Origin: Saururus chinensis
Lineage: Eukaryota; Streptophyta; Magnoliopsida; Piperales; Saururaceae
NCBI GenBank assembly: GCA_035235625.1
Contig: CP141140.1
Location: forward strand, 52,137,351 to 52,201,350
Direction: 5' to 3'
DNA length: 64,000 nt
A model generated the notes under the pieces. That model did no database searches. It was given only the letters and a program-made list of their open reading frames with translations, and was not told the origin of the DNA. The position numbers and the translations under genes are program-made. Positions within the stretch are counted from its first letter, which is position 1. Each line of letters starts with the position of its first letter. Of the stretch, positions 49,298-61,250 are shown piece after piece.

Positions 49298-50408
49298 TTA
49301 TAAATTATATTTTAAAATTAATAAGAAAATTTAAGAAATAAAATATATTATATCTAAATAGTGAAAGTTTAATATATTATTAACACTACTTTTTATTAAA
49401 AAATTAATATTTATTTATTATATATACAAATAGTGAATATTGATTAAAATATATATTATATTTAGGGAGTTTTTTTTTATTTTTATTTATTAAATAAAAT
49501 TAATTAATAACGCTAATCGTGACGCTTGTAAATAAGCGTCGCTATTAAGAATGCTATTTGGATGCTTATTTTAAAGTGTCGCTAATAATTTAAAATTTTT
49601 ATTTTTTTATTTTAAATTAATAACTAATAGATGGACTATTAGCGACGCTTGCGATAAGCGTCACTAATAGTTATAATTTTTTTTAGTTAAAATATATATC
49701 TTTTAGCGATGCTTGTATAAAGCATCGCTAATATGATTAATATTAGCGACACTTTAAACTAAGTGTTGCTAATATATGACTATTAGCGACACATAATAAA
49801 ATGCGTTGCTAATAGATCAATTTTTTGCGATGCTTTTTTATACGTCACAAGTAGATGTTTGCAGCAACACTTATGATTGCTTCGCTAATACTACATTTTG
49901 TTATAGTGCGCATCCAATCCCCATTTGCGGCAGGTCTCCGAAGTCCTTTAATCCGTTCTAAATGCAACATAATTTTCTAGATTGTCGGAACAATATGTTT
50001 GTTGTAATTCAGGAAACACTAAAGTGACTTCCTTTGATTCCCCGTTTTGAATTATGCTATTTATGTGTATTTTTTTAACTAGGAACTAGTTTTTGGATTG
50101 AAACCGGGAAGTCGCTCGATTTTGTTTGTTCTCTAGAGCACAAGATTGAGAAGGAGAAATTTTTTACTTTCTATCGATCATCTTTAAGTGGGTATTTTAT
50201 TTTCCATATGCTGTATGTTTTGATTTATCTCATACAAATCTGTACCATCGTCGATAATTTGTCACTAATAATGAGATAAGAACTTGTGTATAGGTTTATT
50301 TGTGACCTAAGGGTATATTTGTCCTAAGCTAGGTCATATGGGATTAAGTGTTAAAATATAGGGAATATAGAATATTTGTATATCCAGCTAGGTAATATGG
50401 AAATAACT

Positions 50409-50795
50409 TTGGTATTAAACTCGAAGACAAGTTATGCCTATAACCTTATATTAGTATACATGATTCACACCAAGTTGAAGATAATTCATGCCAAGTAAAT
50501 AATTACAAATTTCTCTAAGATGTTCTAGCTTATAGTTAAGACCAACTATGCCATGGACAAACATGAGCATAATTGTTATGAGAGGCATTATTATGATTTT
50601 ATTAGTGGATTCACATTCTTAAGTTAGTTCTCATAATATTATTTTTTCGTTCAATTTACATTTGTGTTAAGTTTAGTTTTCAATTCAAAATAGATTTTTT
50701 TTGGAGTTTGGTAATAATTATATCTCATCCTTGAGGTTTGACAACCCTTTATACTGATCATAATACAATTACCTTATACACTTATATTAGGTGCC
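50409..50795 (+). mobile_element. LTR fragment related to the solo LTR at 11355
   Basis: Aligns by eye with 12360-12760: AGTTATGCCTATA, a TTCATGCCA segment, a TGGATTC..TTCTAAGT segment, then CCTTGAGGTTTGACAACCCT and TACAATTACCTTATACACTT. It is the distal LTR part; the proximal part is not next to it, and the old TIR element ends directly at its left side. Confidence 0.6.
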
Positions 50796-52235
50796 AACCA
50801 CCATAATGAAAAAGAATTCACAGTAGCTTGTAAGCTCCTACCATATTGTAAATAAATTTCACGGTGGCCACAGAGTAGGATGAGAGTGATGAGCAATTTA
50901 TGATGGGGTATGAAAGGGCGGTTTGTGTTGGGTGCAAGAAGCAAAAAATATGGAGTTCATAAATTTTAATGTGGGATACATGTGAGAGATTTGGAAGATT
51001 TTAATTAGGGTATACAAGTAATGAAAGACAGGAGTTTTTTAGGTGCATATAGTCACGTTCTATCTCTTATTTTCTAATTATATCCTCAAAAGCTTAATAG
51101 CCACTTGGCAAGATCACTTGAAGACAGTTGAAGCTAATGAATTGCAGTAATATGCCATGGCGATTGCTAGAAACCCATCACATTGTTGAATAGGCGACCA
51201 TCGACAAAAATCTTCCGTCGATATCAACCAGAATGTGCGGCGTTGGGAGATGCAAAGGAGGCTGAAAACATAACCCCTGTCCACAGCAAACAGCACTGGC
51301 GAAGGCAGTGCACTCACTTGTCAAGAAGACTTGGTTGTTCACTGTGAAATATATGAAATGGTAGAAAAAATGAGTGTTTTGCTGGCCAAAGCTGTTATTG
51401 ATGCACGACTGAAAAGGGTGCTGGCTATCTCGTCTGGGTCAAATTTCTCCAATAGGCCTTCTTTGTGTCGAACAAGGAGAGGCAATGGTCGAGGATTGGT
51501 ATCCGATCAGATGGGTGCAAAAGTTGTGCTTCACGAAGATGCAGCTTCACGACCCCTACCATCTCCCCTAGCCGAGGTTGCGACAAATGCAGATAATAGT
51601 TAAATAATTGACAGTTTAGTCATAATTAAATAAAAGCTTACAAATCTACAAGTACCAAGTATCTACTACTTGGACAGTATTGTATAATCATCTTCAAGAA
51701 ACTTATGAACGTTCAATATAAGTACATATCTCATACTGATACGAAGAAAATATAAATAAACATCAGTATGCAATCCCATCAAAATCATTTACAAAATCCG
51801 GGCTATCATCCTATCCGCTAACTCCTTCTGTGCCAACTAGACATCATACTAGCATATGACATGGAGGAAGATTGTGGTCATGCTGTGTGCTCTTAGCGAC
51901 GTAACCAAAGTCTTGCCTGCTTCAATCCCCTAAAGTCTTGCCTGCTTCAATCTCCTAAAGTCTTGCCTGCATCCTCCGGCAACTCATAGTGAGTGTACAA
52001 TGGGTAAATGGGTGTCATATCTAAACCTATGGTCTGCGCCACGAATCTATTGTAACGGTGACTTTGCTACTGTTAACCGAAATAACAATGGTGTCTCCAT
52101 CAAACATATCTGTACTCATATAAAACTAACTAGCCTGGGGTGTACAAGTGGTAATATAGCGACAACAAAAGTATAACTATTGAGTCCACTGAGGTTTCGC
52201 TGTAAGCTTAGTTGAAAACTAATGAGATATAAATA
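50796..52235. other. Intergenic, no gene recognised
   Basis: No credible gene; the longest frames (51114-51317 minus, 51331-51603 plus) show no known domain. A 26-bp CCTAAAGTCTTGCCTGC-containing unit is repeated near 51910-51980. Confidence 0.35.
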
Positions 52236-53485
52236 AGAGTGTTCATAAGCCGAGTTGAGCCAAGTATTAGGTTTATTCAGCTTGAGCTTAGCTTAAAGCT
52301 TCAATAAGATTGAAATTTTTAGCTCAAATTCAGCTCAAAGTAGAAATCCAAAGCTTGACACAAACTCGAGCTGTAATAAGTAAATCATTTGCCTAGGCTC
52401 GAACTAAAATAATAAAAATAAAAAAAAATATAAATTTAAAGTATATAAAGTGTTACATACTAAAATATTTTTAGTATTAAATATTAATAAATACACTTTA
52501 ATAAGTATTACAACTACACATTAAACATCTAATTATAGTTACTAGGAAAGAAGAAAATTATGACAAATAATTTTTAGTTATATATGCTCAAAAAAATATT
52601 TTTTTATGCATATAATCACTAAAAAATATAAAAAAAATAAAAAACTTACTTAGGCAGTATTATCATATACTTCTTTGTATCTTTTTTTATTTATGTAATT
52701 ATAAATGACTCATAAAAGAACTATTCTTTAGCCTTAATATGCCTCTAAAAAATTTTAAATACATGTAAAAGGAAAAATATTCTGTAAGTTGCGACAGGTC
52801 CCATGTCATGCTTCAACTTTTGAAAGAGTATTTTAATCATTTTTTTGTAAACTAAGGTTGGTCCTCCTAGTACCATACTTCTTTTAAAAGAGTTTTTAAG
52901 TATGTTAGTGTGATACCATGTTGACCTTCCATCATATATTAATACCTTTATTGTTTTTTCGATTAAACTAATTTTAGTTCATCTTAAAAAATCAAATGTA
53001 GCTATTAATTCAGAACAAAAAAAATATATTGGTGTTTGTGTCTCTAATATTTTTGTTTTTAAAAAATATATATCATATATAAAAATTATACATCCATTAC
53101 GATTTAACAAAGATATATATCATGAAAATATTTCATATGAATTTGGGCTTATGCGTGTCAGCTTGAGCCAAGGCATCATGGGTCATTAGATTGAGATCCG
53201 AGGGCATAAGGGAATATAAACTAATCTGCCTCCTGAGTTATGTGTGTTGTTGGATCCAAATCTAAGGGCACACAACAGTCGTGATTGAGCCTTAGATCAT
53301 ATAAATGGGTCTCATATATGACGCGCGAGAGAGAGATAGAGATTATATGTCTTTATATACTCCCTCCGTCCTTAGATTAATAACTCTATTTGAATTTTTT
53401 TTTAAAATAAACTAATCAAATAGAGCTATTAATTTAGGATGGAAGGAGTATGTCATAGAGATATATTTAAATTAATAATTATATT

Positions 53486-53517
<32 letters not shown>

Positions 53518-53732
53518 TATTTACATATAATTTAAAAATTATATTTAGGTTTGAATTCAGATTAGAACTAAGTAAAATTTAGTTCGAATTTTATTCGAGT
53601 TGAGTCGTGTTGAGCAAAGGTATGCTTGAACTCAGCTCAAGCCTATTCGAGCTCAAATCAAGTTTGAACCAAGTCTAATTCGAGTTGAGCTAAGGTCGAG
53701 CCAAGCTGAGCCTGCTCTACGTTAACAGCCCT
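52236..53732. mobile_element. TIR-like repeat with GAGCTCGAG-type arms
   Basis: The left edge GTGTTCATAAGCCGAGTTGAG and the right edge (reverse complement GGGCTGTTAACGTAGAGC then AGGCTCAGC) are similar. Both arms carry CGAGTTGAGC/GAGCTCAA words in opposite orientations. Elements with GGGCTGTTNA..GAGC ends are common in plant genomes, but the superfamily is not assigned here. The interior is AT-rich, non-coding, and holds a Stowaway MITE and a TA run at 53491-53517. Confidence 0.5.
53360..53448. mobile_element. Stowaway MITE, 89 bp
   Basis: Near-perfect hairpin: CTCCCTCCGTCCTTAGATTA..CTCTATTTG on the left, and CTCCTTCCATCCTAAATTAA..CTCTATTTG as the reverse complement of the right. It is flanked by TA on both sides (53358-53359, 53449-53450), the Stowaway/Tc1-mariner target duplication. 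Confidence 0.88.
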
Positions 53733-54568
53733 AGCTACAAACCATTCTTAATCCTAATGGGCCTATACCTAGGTAGTGCAGCCACTATAGAAGAACTCAA
53801 TTAATGCAAGTTGCTCGACCAAGAAAATTTTGCATGTCTTTGGGCCATATAAATAGATATATAAGGAAAACACTGACTAGGTACTCATCTTGGAATTTTA
53901 AATAAACAATAAAAACATCTTAAAAATTTCAAATATTTCCTCTACTCAAAATTTTAAAATTATATAAATAACCTGAAGCAGAAAAAATTGCCAAAATTTT
54001 AGTATGATGTTTGACTACAAGAACTCAAAATTCACATCAAATTCGAAAAATACTCTCAGTTTGTGGAGATCCAAAATAATCAAATGTTCAATACGCAAGA
54101 ACTCAAAAACTAATCCATAAAATTAAATGTAACACGTAGAATTATGACAGGAAAGAAATGGCATCACAAAAAAGACCAAACAAATGGAACCTCTACCATC
54201 ACGAACCTTGCAAACAGAAGGTCTCTTTGCTTAGAGCATAATTAGATACGATCATCATAAAATTATCTACAAGCACTAAATAATCATTGAACAAGACCTA
54301 CAAACAAGGACACCAGCCATTTTAGACCGTAAACTATCCATCTAATCCTGGTACAGGCCGTGTTTTTTAAGCTGCAAATTACTCTTCATATATTATTAAC
54401 AGCAATGACAAAGGCATATTAATTGTGAGATGCCCAAGCTCTCGAATACAAATCTCTTAAAGCCACTATTAAGCACGCTTAATATCCAAATGTTTTTAAT
54501 ATGCTGATTATCATATGTGGCCAGTATAGATGGCCGCAGACACTCACTCAGAACCATCGGTCAGACAA
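53733..54568. other. Intergenic, 3' flank of the hydrolase-fold gene
   Basis: AT-rich, no gene. The 3'UTR of the next gene (minus strand) should lie just below 54568. Confidence 0.35.
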
Positions 54569-57500
54569 CTAATTTCTTTTCTCAAATATCTCCCCTAAAA
54601 AGTCATAGAGAACATCTGCAACAATGGCTGGGTATTCTTCCTGTGGGAGAAGAGCTCCAGGCACTTCCACATACTTCGTGACCCCTTCAACATCTCTAAG
54701 AGCTTCCATCTCTGCTTTCGATCTCTTAGGAGCTCCGGAACTTGATACAACCAAGACTGGTATTTTTCCATTCATATGTGCAAACAGATTGACAAATTCT
54801 TCTCGAGACGCCACTGGGTCAAGTAGGCCCGTTAAGAAAGCAGCTGGTACATACCTTGCACCGTTGCGCTTGGTCAGTGCATATCGGCTCTCAACTATGG
54901 CTGGTGTTACATTTTGGGGATCTGCGTAGACATGAGATTGATACTGAGATTGGATGGCCTTCTCGTTACTGACAAGCAAATTGTACATCATCCACCCGAC
55001 AGCAGGTGCCCTTAAAGTACCTCTCAGAAATCCATACCTGAAGGAAAATTTGCATTCAGAAATAAAAGATATAATATAAACAACTAAGTATCTGCCCACC
55101 ATCTATATATCTGCATAAAAACATATATTGGTAGACCTTAATTTAGCAAAAGAACTATGTCCATGATCTCTCTATATATCAACATAAAAACATTTATTCA
55201 AAGACCTTGTTTCCATATCGGTGCTCCTGCCAAAAACTATGGGAAGAGGACCAGCCCAAGTAGGTGCTACAGCAGCAATTGCAGATGGCCTCACCAACTC
55301 TTTCTTTGCTGCACGGAGTACCAATGATGCAGCATGACCTCCAGCAAAAATCACTGGTTTCTGTTCTGATTATTCATGGAAAAAGATGTATAGGAGCAAT
55401 GAGTCAGCACACCGTAACAAGTCAATTAGATGTCAGTTTCTTCACATAAAGCAACTAATACTATTGCAAACTACCAACATTCTTAAAATTTACTTGCCTG
55501 ACTCAGTCAAGGGGCCATCAGATGCATTAATAAAGTCGACCAAAAACTTCTCCATGACATCTGCATTGTAATCAATTAACGGTCTATCTGAATAACCAAG
55601 TCCAGGCCAATCAACAATTGTTGCTCGCCAATTGACTTGCCCACTTCGAGTAACAATTTCATTAGCGACCGATTTCCATTCTTCGACAGTACTTACATCT
55701 GAAATTGTGGGTATCATAACGATATTTTGACAAGGTTTGGAGCTATCTTCCTCATGATTCTCGTAATATACATTCACTGACTTATCTAGAAATTTCCATT
55801 GCCAAGTACCTGTCTACAACCCACCATAAATCATATATTTATCAAAAACTTCTTCTTTAATTGCTAAATCGACTTATCAGAAATAAATGATTCAAGCAAT
55901 CCAGCAAACTCTTCTTGATCAGAATTTAAGTCTGTGACGCTGAACATGATTTCACTGAATGGTACATGTTGTCGGTCAAAATTCCTAATGACACACATAA
56001 AAGATTCCTAGTTATTAAGTACATCACATAATAGTGCTGCCAGGGAAGGGAGTAAAGGATTGACTATATATACAACCACTTTAACACTCTTCAGAACTTG
56101 CAGGCAGCACTAAGAATAAAAGCACACAGCAGCAGTGAGCAGAGATTCTCATACGACTTGATCACTTGTTCGGTGATTCAGTCATAAGAATCACCGAACA
56201 CTTGTTCAAGTTGTTTTCTACTTGTTTCTGCTCTAATACAACTTGGAAACCTTCTATAAGCAAAGACAATCCCTCTGATCCTAGTGTGATTGGAAAGTCT
56301 TAAAACTTGGTTTATTTAATATATTGATCACATATTCAAGTTAAGGTGGTTTAGCAGTTAGCTTTAATTTGGTTTAATTTTATTTCCATATACACTGCCC
56401 CCACCCCCCCCCCACACTGGATGGCAAGTTTATCAGATGTTGGAGCCGATTCAAATACCAAAAAATGTTCATTCTTGGTATGCAAATTTCAGTTGGTATT
56501 TTCTATTCCTAGTTGAATCAACCAACACTCGAACCAATTGTTGTAACACTGCAATGCGAATCTCATGCCCACCTATTTTCAGGATAACATGATTGCAGAA
56601 ACATTTTATTAAAAAAGGGGATAAAATAAACTTCATTTGTGTTCTAAATGACTAAGGGGCCAATGACATCTAAAAGCCGCCACTTTTGGACAATTGATTA
56701 TATTGGTTAATATCAAAATGATACTATAAAATCATCACGAAACCAAAGATCAGTAGCTACAGAATAATTTGATACTAAATATATTAGCATCACCTCCCAA
56801 ACAATTTTCTGGACTCACCTAATTAGAGTATGATCAGTTTAATTTCCAGGCCCAAACAGAATAAAAATAATATATTCTACTGGTGCTAAAATCAGATAGT
56901 CAAATAGGGAAACCTAATTATGAACCCATTGTAACTTGTGGCCCCTTTACTTTGATGGTGCTATTTTAATGTTTGTTTAAAGAACACGGTCCCTGACTCT
57001 GTCCTCTAATTTTCACAAACCAAATAGAGCAAAACTTCAAAAACTTTTGGACCCACATTATTATTACCTCCCTTGACGATGTAAACCTTGACTAGTCCCT
57101 CAAGTGATTAATCCTTGCAAGTCATTAAATGGCAAGTAATGAGGGCCATACAAACAAAAATTTGCTCTCCAGAGCTCAACATGAGGAAAATTTTCGTTCA
57201 ACTAAATTATTTCCCACTGTCATTTGCAAACCAATTAGCTAGCATACAAAAAATCTCCAAACCCAGTACATGGTTCTATCTATATATCAATGATGTCAAT
57301 TGAGCAATTTATCCCCGACTCCACGTTACCCAGTACCACAAGGCATTGGTCCCATGAACAAAGTTACAAAGATAACAGGACCTTCATTTAATATTCAACA
57401 ACCATCACTTAGTTTTTTTCTAGAAATAAAATGGATACGAAGGAAGGAAAATCTCCCAACACAACAACCCACAGCAACAGATCTAAGTCCTCTCCAGACA

Positions 57501-57763
57501 ATCAAGAAGTCATAGTCCAAACAAGTACAATCGGGCACATGCAGAGAAAGAAATTCTGAAATCGAAACAACTAGACGAAAGACATTTGTTACCTTGGACT
57601 GGATCGACGGCCGTCCCACGACAGTGGATGTGGAGGAATCCAGCGAAGATGAAGACCTTACAGTCACGGCGCAGCGACGGCGAAGCCTGTATCGAGGACG
57701 ATGGGAGAAGAGACTGGGACTGGGGGAGCAAAGACGGTCGTAGAACACAGCAGAGGTAGCCAT
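54569..57763 (-). CDS. Alpha/beta-hydrolase-fold protein, probably plastid-targeted
   Basis: Four exons: 57593-57763, 55498-55813, 55206-55365 and 54569-55037, giving 371 aa. The N-terminus (MATSAVFYDRLCSPSPSLFS, then Arg- and Ser-rich to ~45) looks like a chloroplast transit peptide. TWQWKF starts the mature domain (~60). WRATIVDWPGLGYSDRP is the strand and loop before the elbow. KPVIFAGGHAASLV is where the nucleophile elbow (G-x-S-x-G) should be, but the central residue is His and no Ser occupies the position. A long conserved C-terminal half follows, with YVPAAFLTGLLDP and a late Glu-rich VEGVTKYVEVPGALLPQEEYP segment. The frame requires a GC donor after exon 2 (TCAG|GCAAGT at 55497). Family members of this kind are annotated only as alpha/beta-hydrolase superfamily proteins, so enzyme activity is doubtful. 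The downstream start MATSAV is preferred over MGPAQI, 39 bp upstream, because it gives a better transit peptide. Confidence 0.9.
56397..56415. repeat. C-rich homopolymer tract in intron 1
   Basis: Runs of C interrupted by a single A, within the 1.78-kb first intron of the hydrolase-fold gene. Confidence 0.85.
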
Positions 57764-59937
57764 GACAGGAAGGAGACAGCTGAAGATTTGGGCCGGGCCC
57801 AACGATCAGCGACGCTTAGGAGGATGTCGAAGTTGAGCCAGCCGTTTTCCTATTAAAGACGCCCCCAAGGGGTAGACAGCCTACATTACTTGACTTCTAT
57901 GAGAGAGTGGAGCCTACAATTCACGTTCACCCAACCACTCATCGCACTTTGTCAACGTGTTTATGGCAAAGTTGAGCGTTAGCATGGGAGCTTATCAGAT
58001 CTACCTTCTTTAACTCCATTCACATATAATTTTATTCCATTCACATATAATTTTTTTTTCCAAAGAAGACAATTAAATTCGGACAAACACAACTCCAAAA
58101 ACATTATACCAAAATATTAACACAATACATACAATTCTTTGACCTTGTCAAGGCTTTGTCTTTGTAACCATATGTTGAATATGGTGTCGATAGGGAACTG
58201 TAAAATAAATTTAAGGGGATTAAGAGAGAAAAAAAGAGAATATTCATGAAGCCAATATGATTAAGGCATATTGAAACTCCTGTATAAGATTGGGGAAAGA
58301 TTTGGGAATTGGGTGTACTCTATTGCAGTGGTCAACTCCATGAATTATATTGGTGAGGAGATTAAGACAACCAGATGATCCTTTGACATGGTCTTGGACA
58401 CGTTGAAAGGGGTGTCAACAATGCTTTGGTAGTAAAAATAAAACATGAAAAGTTGGGAAAGGCTTAATTAAGATCTTTATGCACTCCTAAACAATGGTAG
58501 GGATCCTTATTGAAGGGTTTGTGTATAACTGATGTCTTGCCCCCAATTCTTAAGCCAAATTTTATAAAATATTTATTCTCCAAATGGAAATTTATGACAT
58601 GCTCCCCTACATATTATGTAGCAGATAAAACTATTTCATGATATTATAAAGTATTAAAAAGATAAATTGGGGACATGAAGACCATATCTTTCACAAATAT
58701 TGATTGTGATAATACTAGAATTAAACATCTAAATATCTAATATATTAAAATACTCATAAGATCCACAATAGGGTACTTGTTTACTACATTTGCACAAACT
58801 AATGAAATGATAAATGACACTATCTAAAAGTAAACCTATAAGTGAATAATAAATTATTAAGCTAAAAGGTAGGCTCTGCTCTACAACTACGGCCTTCCTG
58901 ATACTTATAAATAATCTTTTCCCTGGCAAACTTGCACCACAAAGGATGCTGAGTAAATGAGTATACTCAGTAAAATTGTTATGCAATTGAAAATAAATAA
59001 TTCAATAAATAGACCAAGAAAATGTCTATTATCAAAACAAATATGAATGACAAAAATCAAATTCACAAATGCCTTTTAGTAACAAGCATACTTATAATGA
59101 AGAACTCCACTCAAGGTTCACTAGGTATGATAGCTTTATTTAAGAGTTCCCACTTAACAAGATATTAGACTGCAACAAATTTAACCTCGGTCTTTAAGTG
59201 AAGCTTACCCTACTTCATCCACACCATGAAGCAAGTGCTTATGGACCCTAGTGCCAAGTTCCCGACTGTCATGATCATTGAAACTTCTTATATTGCGTTG
59301 CATGGGACCAGACATCTTTTTATGCTCTAGTTCATTTGAACCTAATTCCCAACCTAGAGGAGCGGCTTTATATAACTCTCATCCTTGGAGAGCCGGAAGA
59401 CTATAGTTCTATTTCATACCATACCCTTCAAGTCTACATGGCAAAATGATTCACTTGATGAGTCGATATGACACTAGGAATCCTCGACCTTAAGTGTCAA
59501 ATATATATGTTCTGGGTGACCAAATTATCATATCATAAGGTCTCATACACATGCATTAGGGTTTACCAACTCTTACTTAGTATATGCTTACTCATCATTC
59601 CACGTGCATCTAAAACTCTTTGTAAATCATGAAATTATATATAATTGCTATATATCTTACTCATTGCAAGAAAGTATGATAAAAATTGTTTATTTTTGGG
59701 AACCATTTGTAACCTCATCGATGTGCCAATTAGATAATTGATGATCATCGGTAGATACATCGACATATCGAACACTCACCGGTAGTGGGTTACTGGGAAT
59801 GCCCACCTCACCAACACTTCAATAATATGTAGGCCTCACTACCAATAACCCATAATCCTGCATGCATATAAGGGCACTATTCATCCTCTTCTTTTCACTG
59901 GTGCAATCATCGACTCGTCAATAACCTTACCATAGGG
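57764..59937. other. Promoter side of the hydrolase-fold gene, then intergenic
   Basis: The 5'UTR and promoter of the minus-strand gene lie just above 57763. Beyond about 58000 there is AT-rich sequence without recognised features. Confidence 0.35.
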
Positions 59938-60115
59938 AGTAGAGCTAGGATTTTTCAATCAAAGGGGCCAAACAAATGGACCATTTAAGGTGGTGTGGCC
60001 AGTGAGTAAACCCACCTTTGACTATCCTAGAAATTAGTATAAACTTAAAAAAAAAATCAAGAAACAAGGGGGCCATGGTCCCCCACTGTCCCAATGTAGC
60101 TCTGCCACTACTTAT
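59938..60115. mobile_element. Possible small TIR element (MITE)
   Basis: The left edge AGTAGAGCTAGGATTTTT and the reverse complement of the right edge, AAGTAGTGGCAGAGCTACAT, resemble each other and the GTGGCGGAGC-type ends seen on many dispersed plant repeats. Target duplication is not clear. Confidence 0.3.
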
Positions 60116-60659
60116 CATTATCGGGAATAGCATGATAAAAACTCCCCACCTTCTCCGAACATTTTCTCTTGGTATAAAAACTAATTGGAATAATTCCAAA
60201 ATAAATTATAGACCATTTGGGTCTACAATCATATGTTAAACTAGTTGTAGTCCAAATTTACCATGAAAGCATAATCATGCATGGCATATCTCAAGATGAA
60301 TCACATGCATACATTCAAGATCATCAAGAACTTGAAGAAAATAAGAAATCTATAAACTTTTTCTCTATTTCAAGAGTAGATTGAAATCCAACTTATATCG
60401 ATGTGGAGTCTCTCCTCCCTAACACACGATCTTCTCGAACTACTCCCAAACTCTATCTCACCAATGCTAGGACCCCTCTGAGACTCCAATTTCCCCCAAC
60501 TCCAAGATTTACTCTCTTTTATACTAGGATAACCACTTAAGGAGCCTCGTAACTACAAAAATACCTTGTTTTCCAAAATAACCAATGCATGCAATTATCA
60601 TCAGTAGGCCATCAACGGGTCGATGCCTATGGACAATAACATTACACTTTCATCGGGAG

Positions 60660-61250
60660 AGAATTGACTTGTTGGTGATAAAAAATAAACTTGTTAATAG
60701 ATTAGAAAAATAATTTACTTCTTGAAAACACAGGGTGTCACAATTGACTTGTGTGAGGGGTCTTTGTGTAAGGAATTGACTTGTGTGAGAGGTCATTGAT
60801 CAAGGAATTAACCTTTTTGGGGTCTTTATCGAGGGTGTTTGTAACATCCAAGAATTTCTTAAGTTTTCAATTTTTGGACATTTGAGAATCATGAGCTTGA
60901 CCCCTTTCTTAGTTAAATAACTTCCAAAGATATGGATTTTAAGGTTGAGACTTGTTCGGATAAAAATAGATATAATGGTTGTTTGAAATTGGATATGATG
61001 CATACGACCTATTTACTTGAAATAGATGCACAAATGGCCATTTACTACACTCCATAGCCTAATTAATTTTAATGATAAAAATTGGGTAAAAATAGACCAA
61101 TTGGGTTATCCAATAGGGGTATTTTGGTCCAAGTTCATAGGGAATTAGGAAACCTAATCCCTATTATTATAAAAACATAATTAAGTTATTTTGGGGGGAG
61201 TTTTAGGCTTGAGAGAGAGGGAGCTACTGGAGATGGAGTTTTTCGGTAAC
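60660..61250 (+). mobile_element. LTR start fragments around a short tandem repeat
   Basis: TGTAACATCCAAGAATTTCT at 60840 looks like the start of a TGTAACRCC-type LTR on the plus strand. A minus-strand start TGTGACACCCTGTG ends at 60742. Between them AAGGAATTGACTTGTGTGAG is repeated (60743-60815). Neither LTR could be followed to a 3' end. Confidence 0.35.

Larger units (their letters stand above)
45803..49908. mobile_element. Non-autonomous CACTA (En/Spm) element, 4.1 kb
   Basis: The left terminus CACTACAACAAAAAGG and the reverse complement of the right terminus, CACTATAACAAAATG, match CACTA-type inverted repeats. Both arms are filled with subterminal words of the form TATTAGCGACG..CGTCGCTAATA in both orientations, the binding-site-like repeats usual for this superfamily. 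No transposase. The interior holds a G+C-rich segment (46380-47500) and CT-rich blocks. The 3 bp on each side (TGA left, CGC right) do not match, so the expected duplication is missing. Confidence 0.88.
39284..50408. mobile_element. Old TIR element, split by a solo LTR and a CACTA
   Basis: The left end AGTTTTTTCCATATTACCTG matches the reverse complement of the right end AGTTATTTCCATATTACCTA. Similarity continues inward: GATACAAATATTTCATATTCCC versus a GATATACAAATATTC..ATATTCCC segment. Without the LTR (40292-45049) and the CACTA (45803-49908) about 2.26 kb remain, much of it palindromic minisatellite. No transposase. The superfamily is uncertain; these ends resemble plant Mutator-like MITEs. 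A clear target duplication was not found. Confidence 0.6.

Noticed and set aside
48551..49303. Open frames with Arg/Glu or Ser/Leu runs
   Set aside because: All are read-throughs of CT-rich microsatellite blocks in the CACTA element.
59737..60747. ATTGA words flanking a possible ~1-kb LTR in minus orientation
   Set aside because: The right end TGTGACACCC is plausible, but the left end (TGATCATCGG) does not fit this LTR family and a 5-bp match is likely by chance over this distance.
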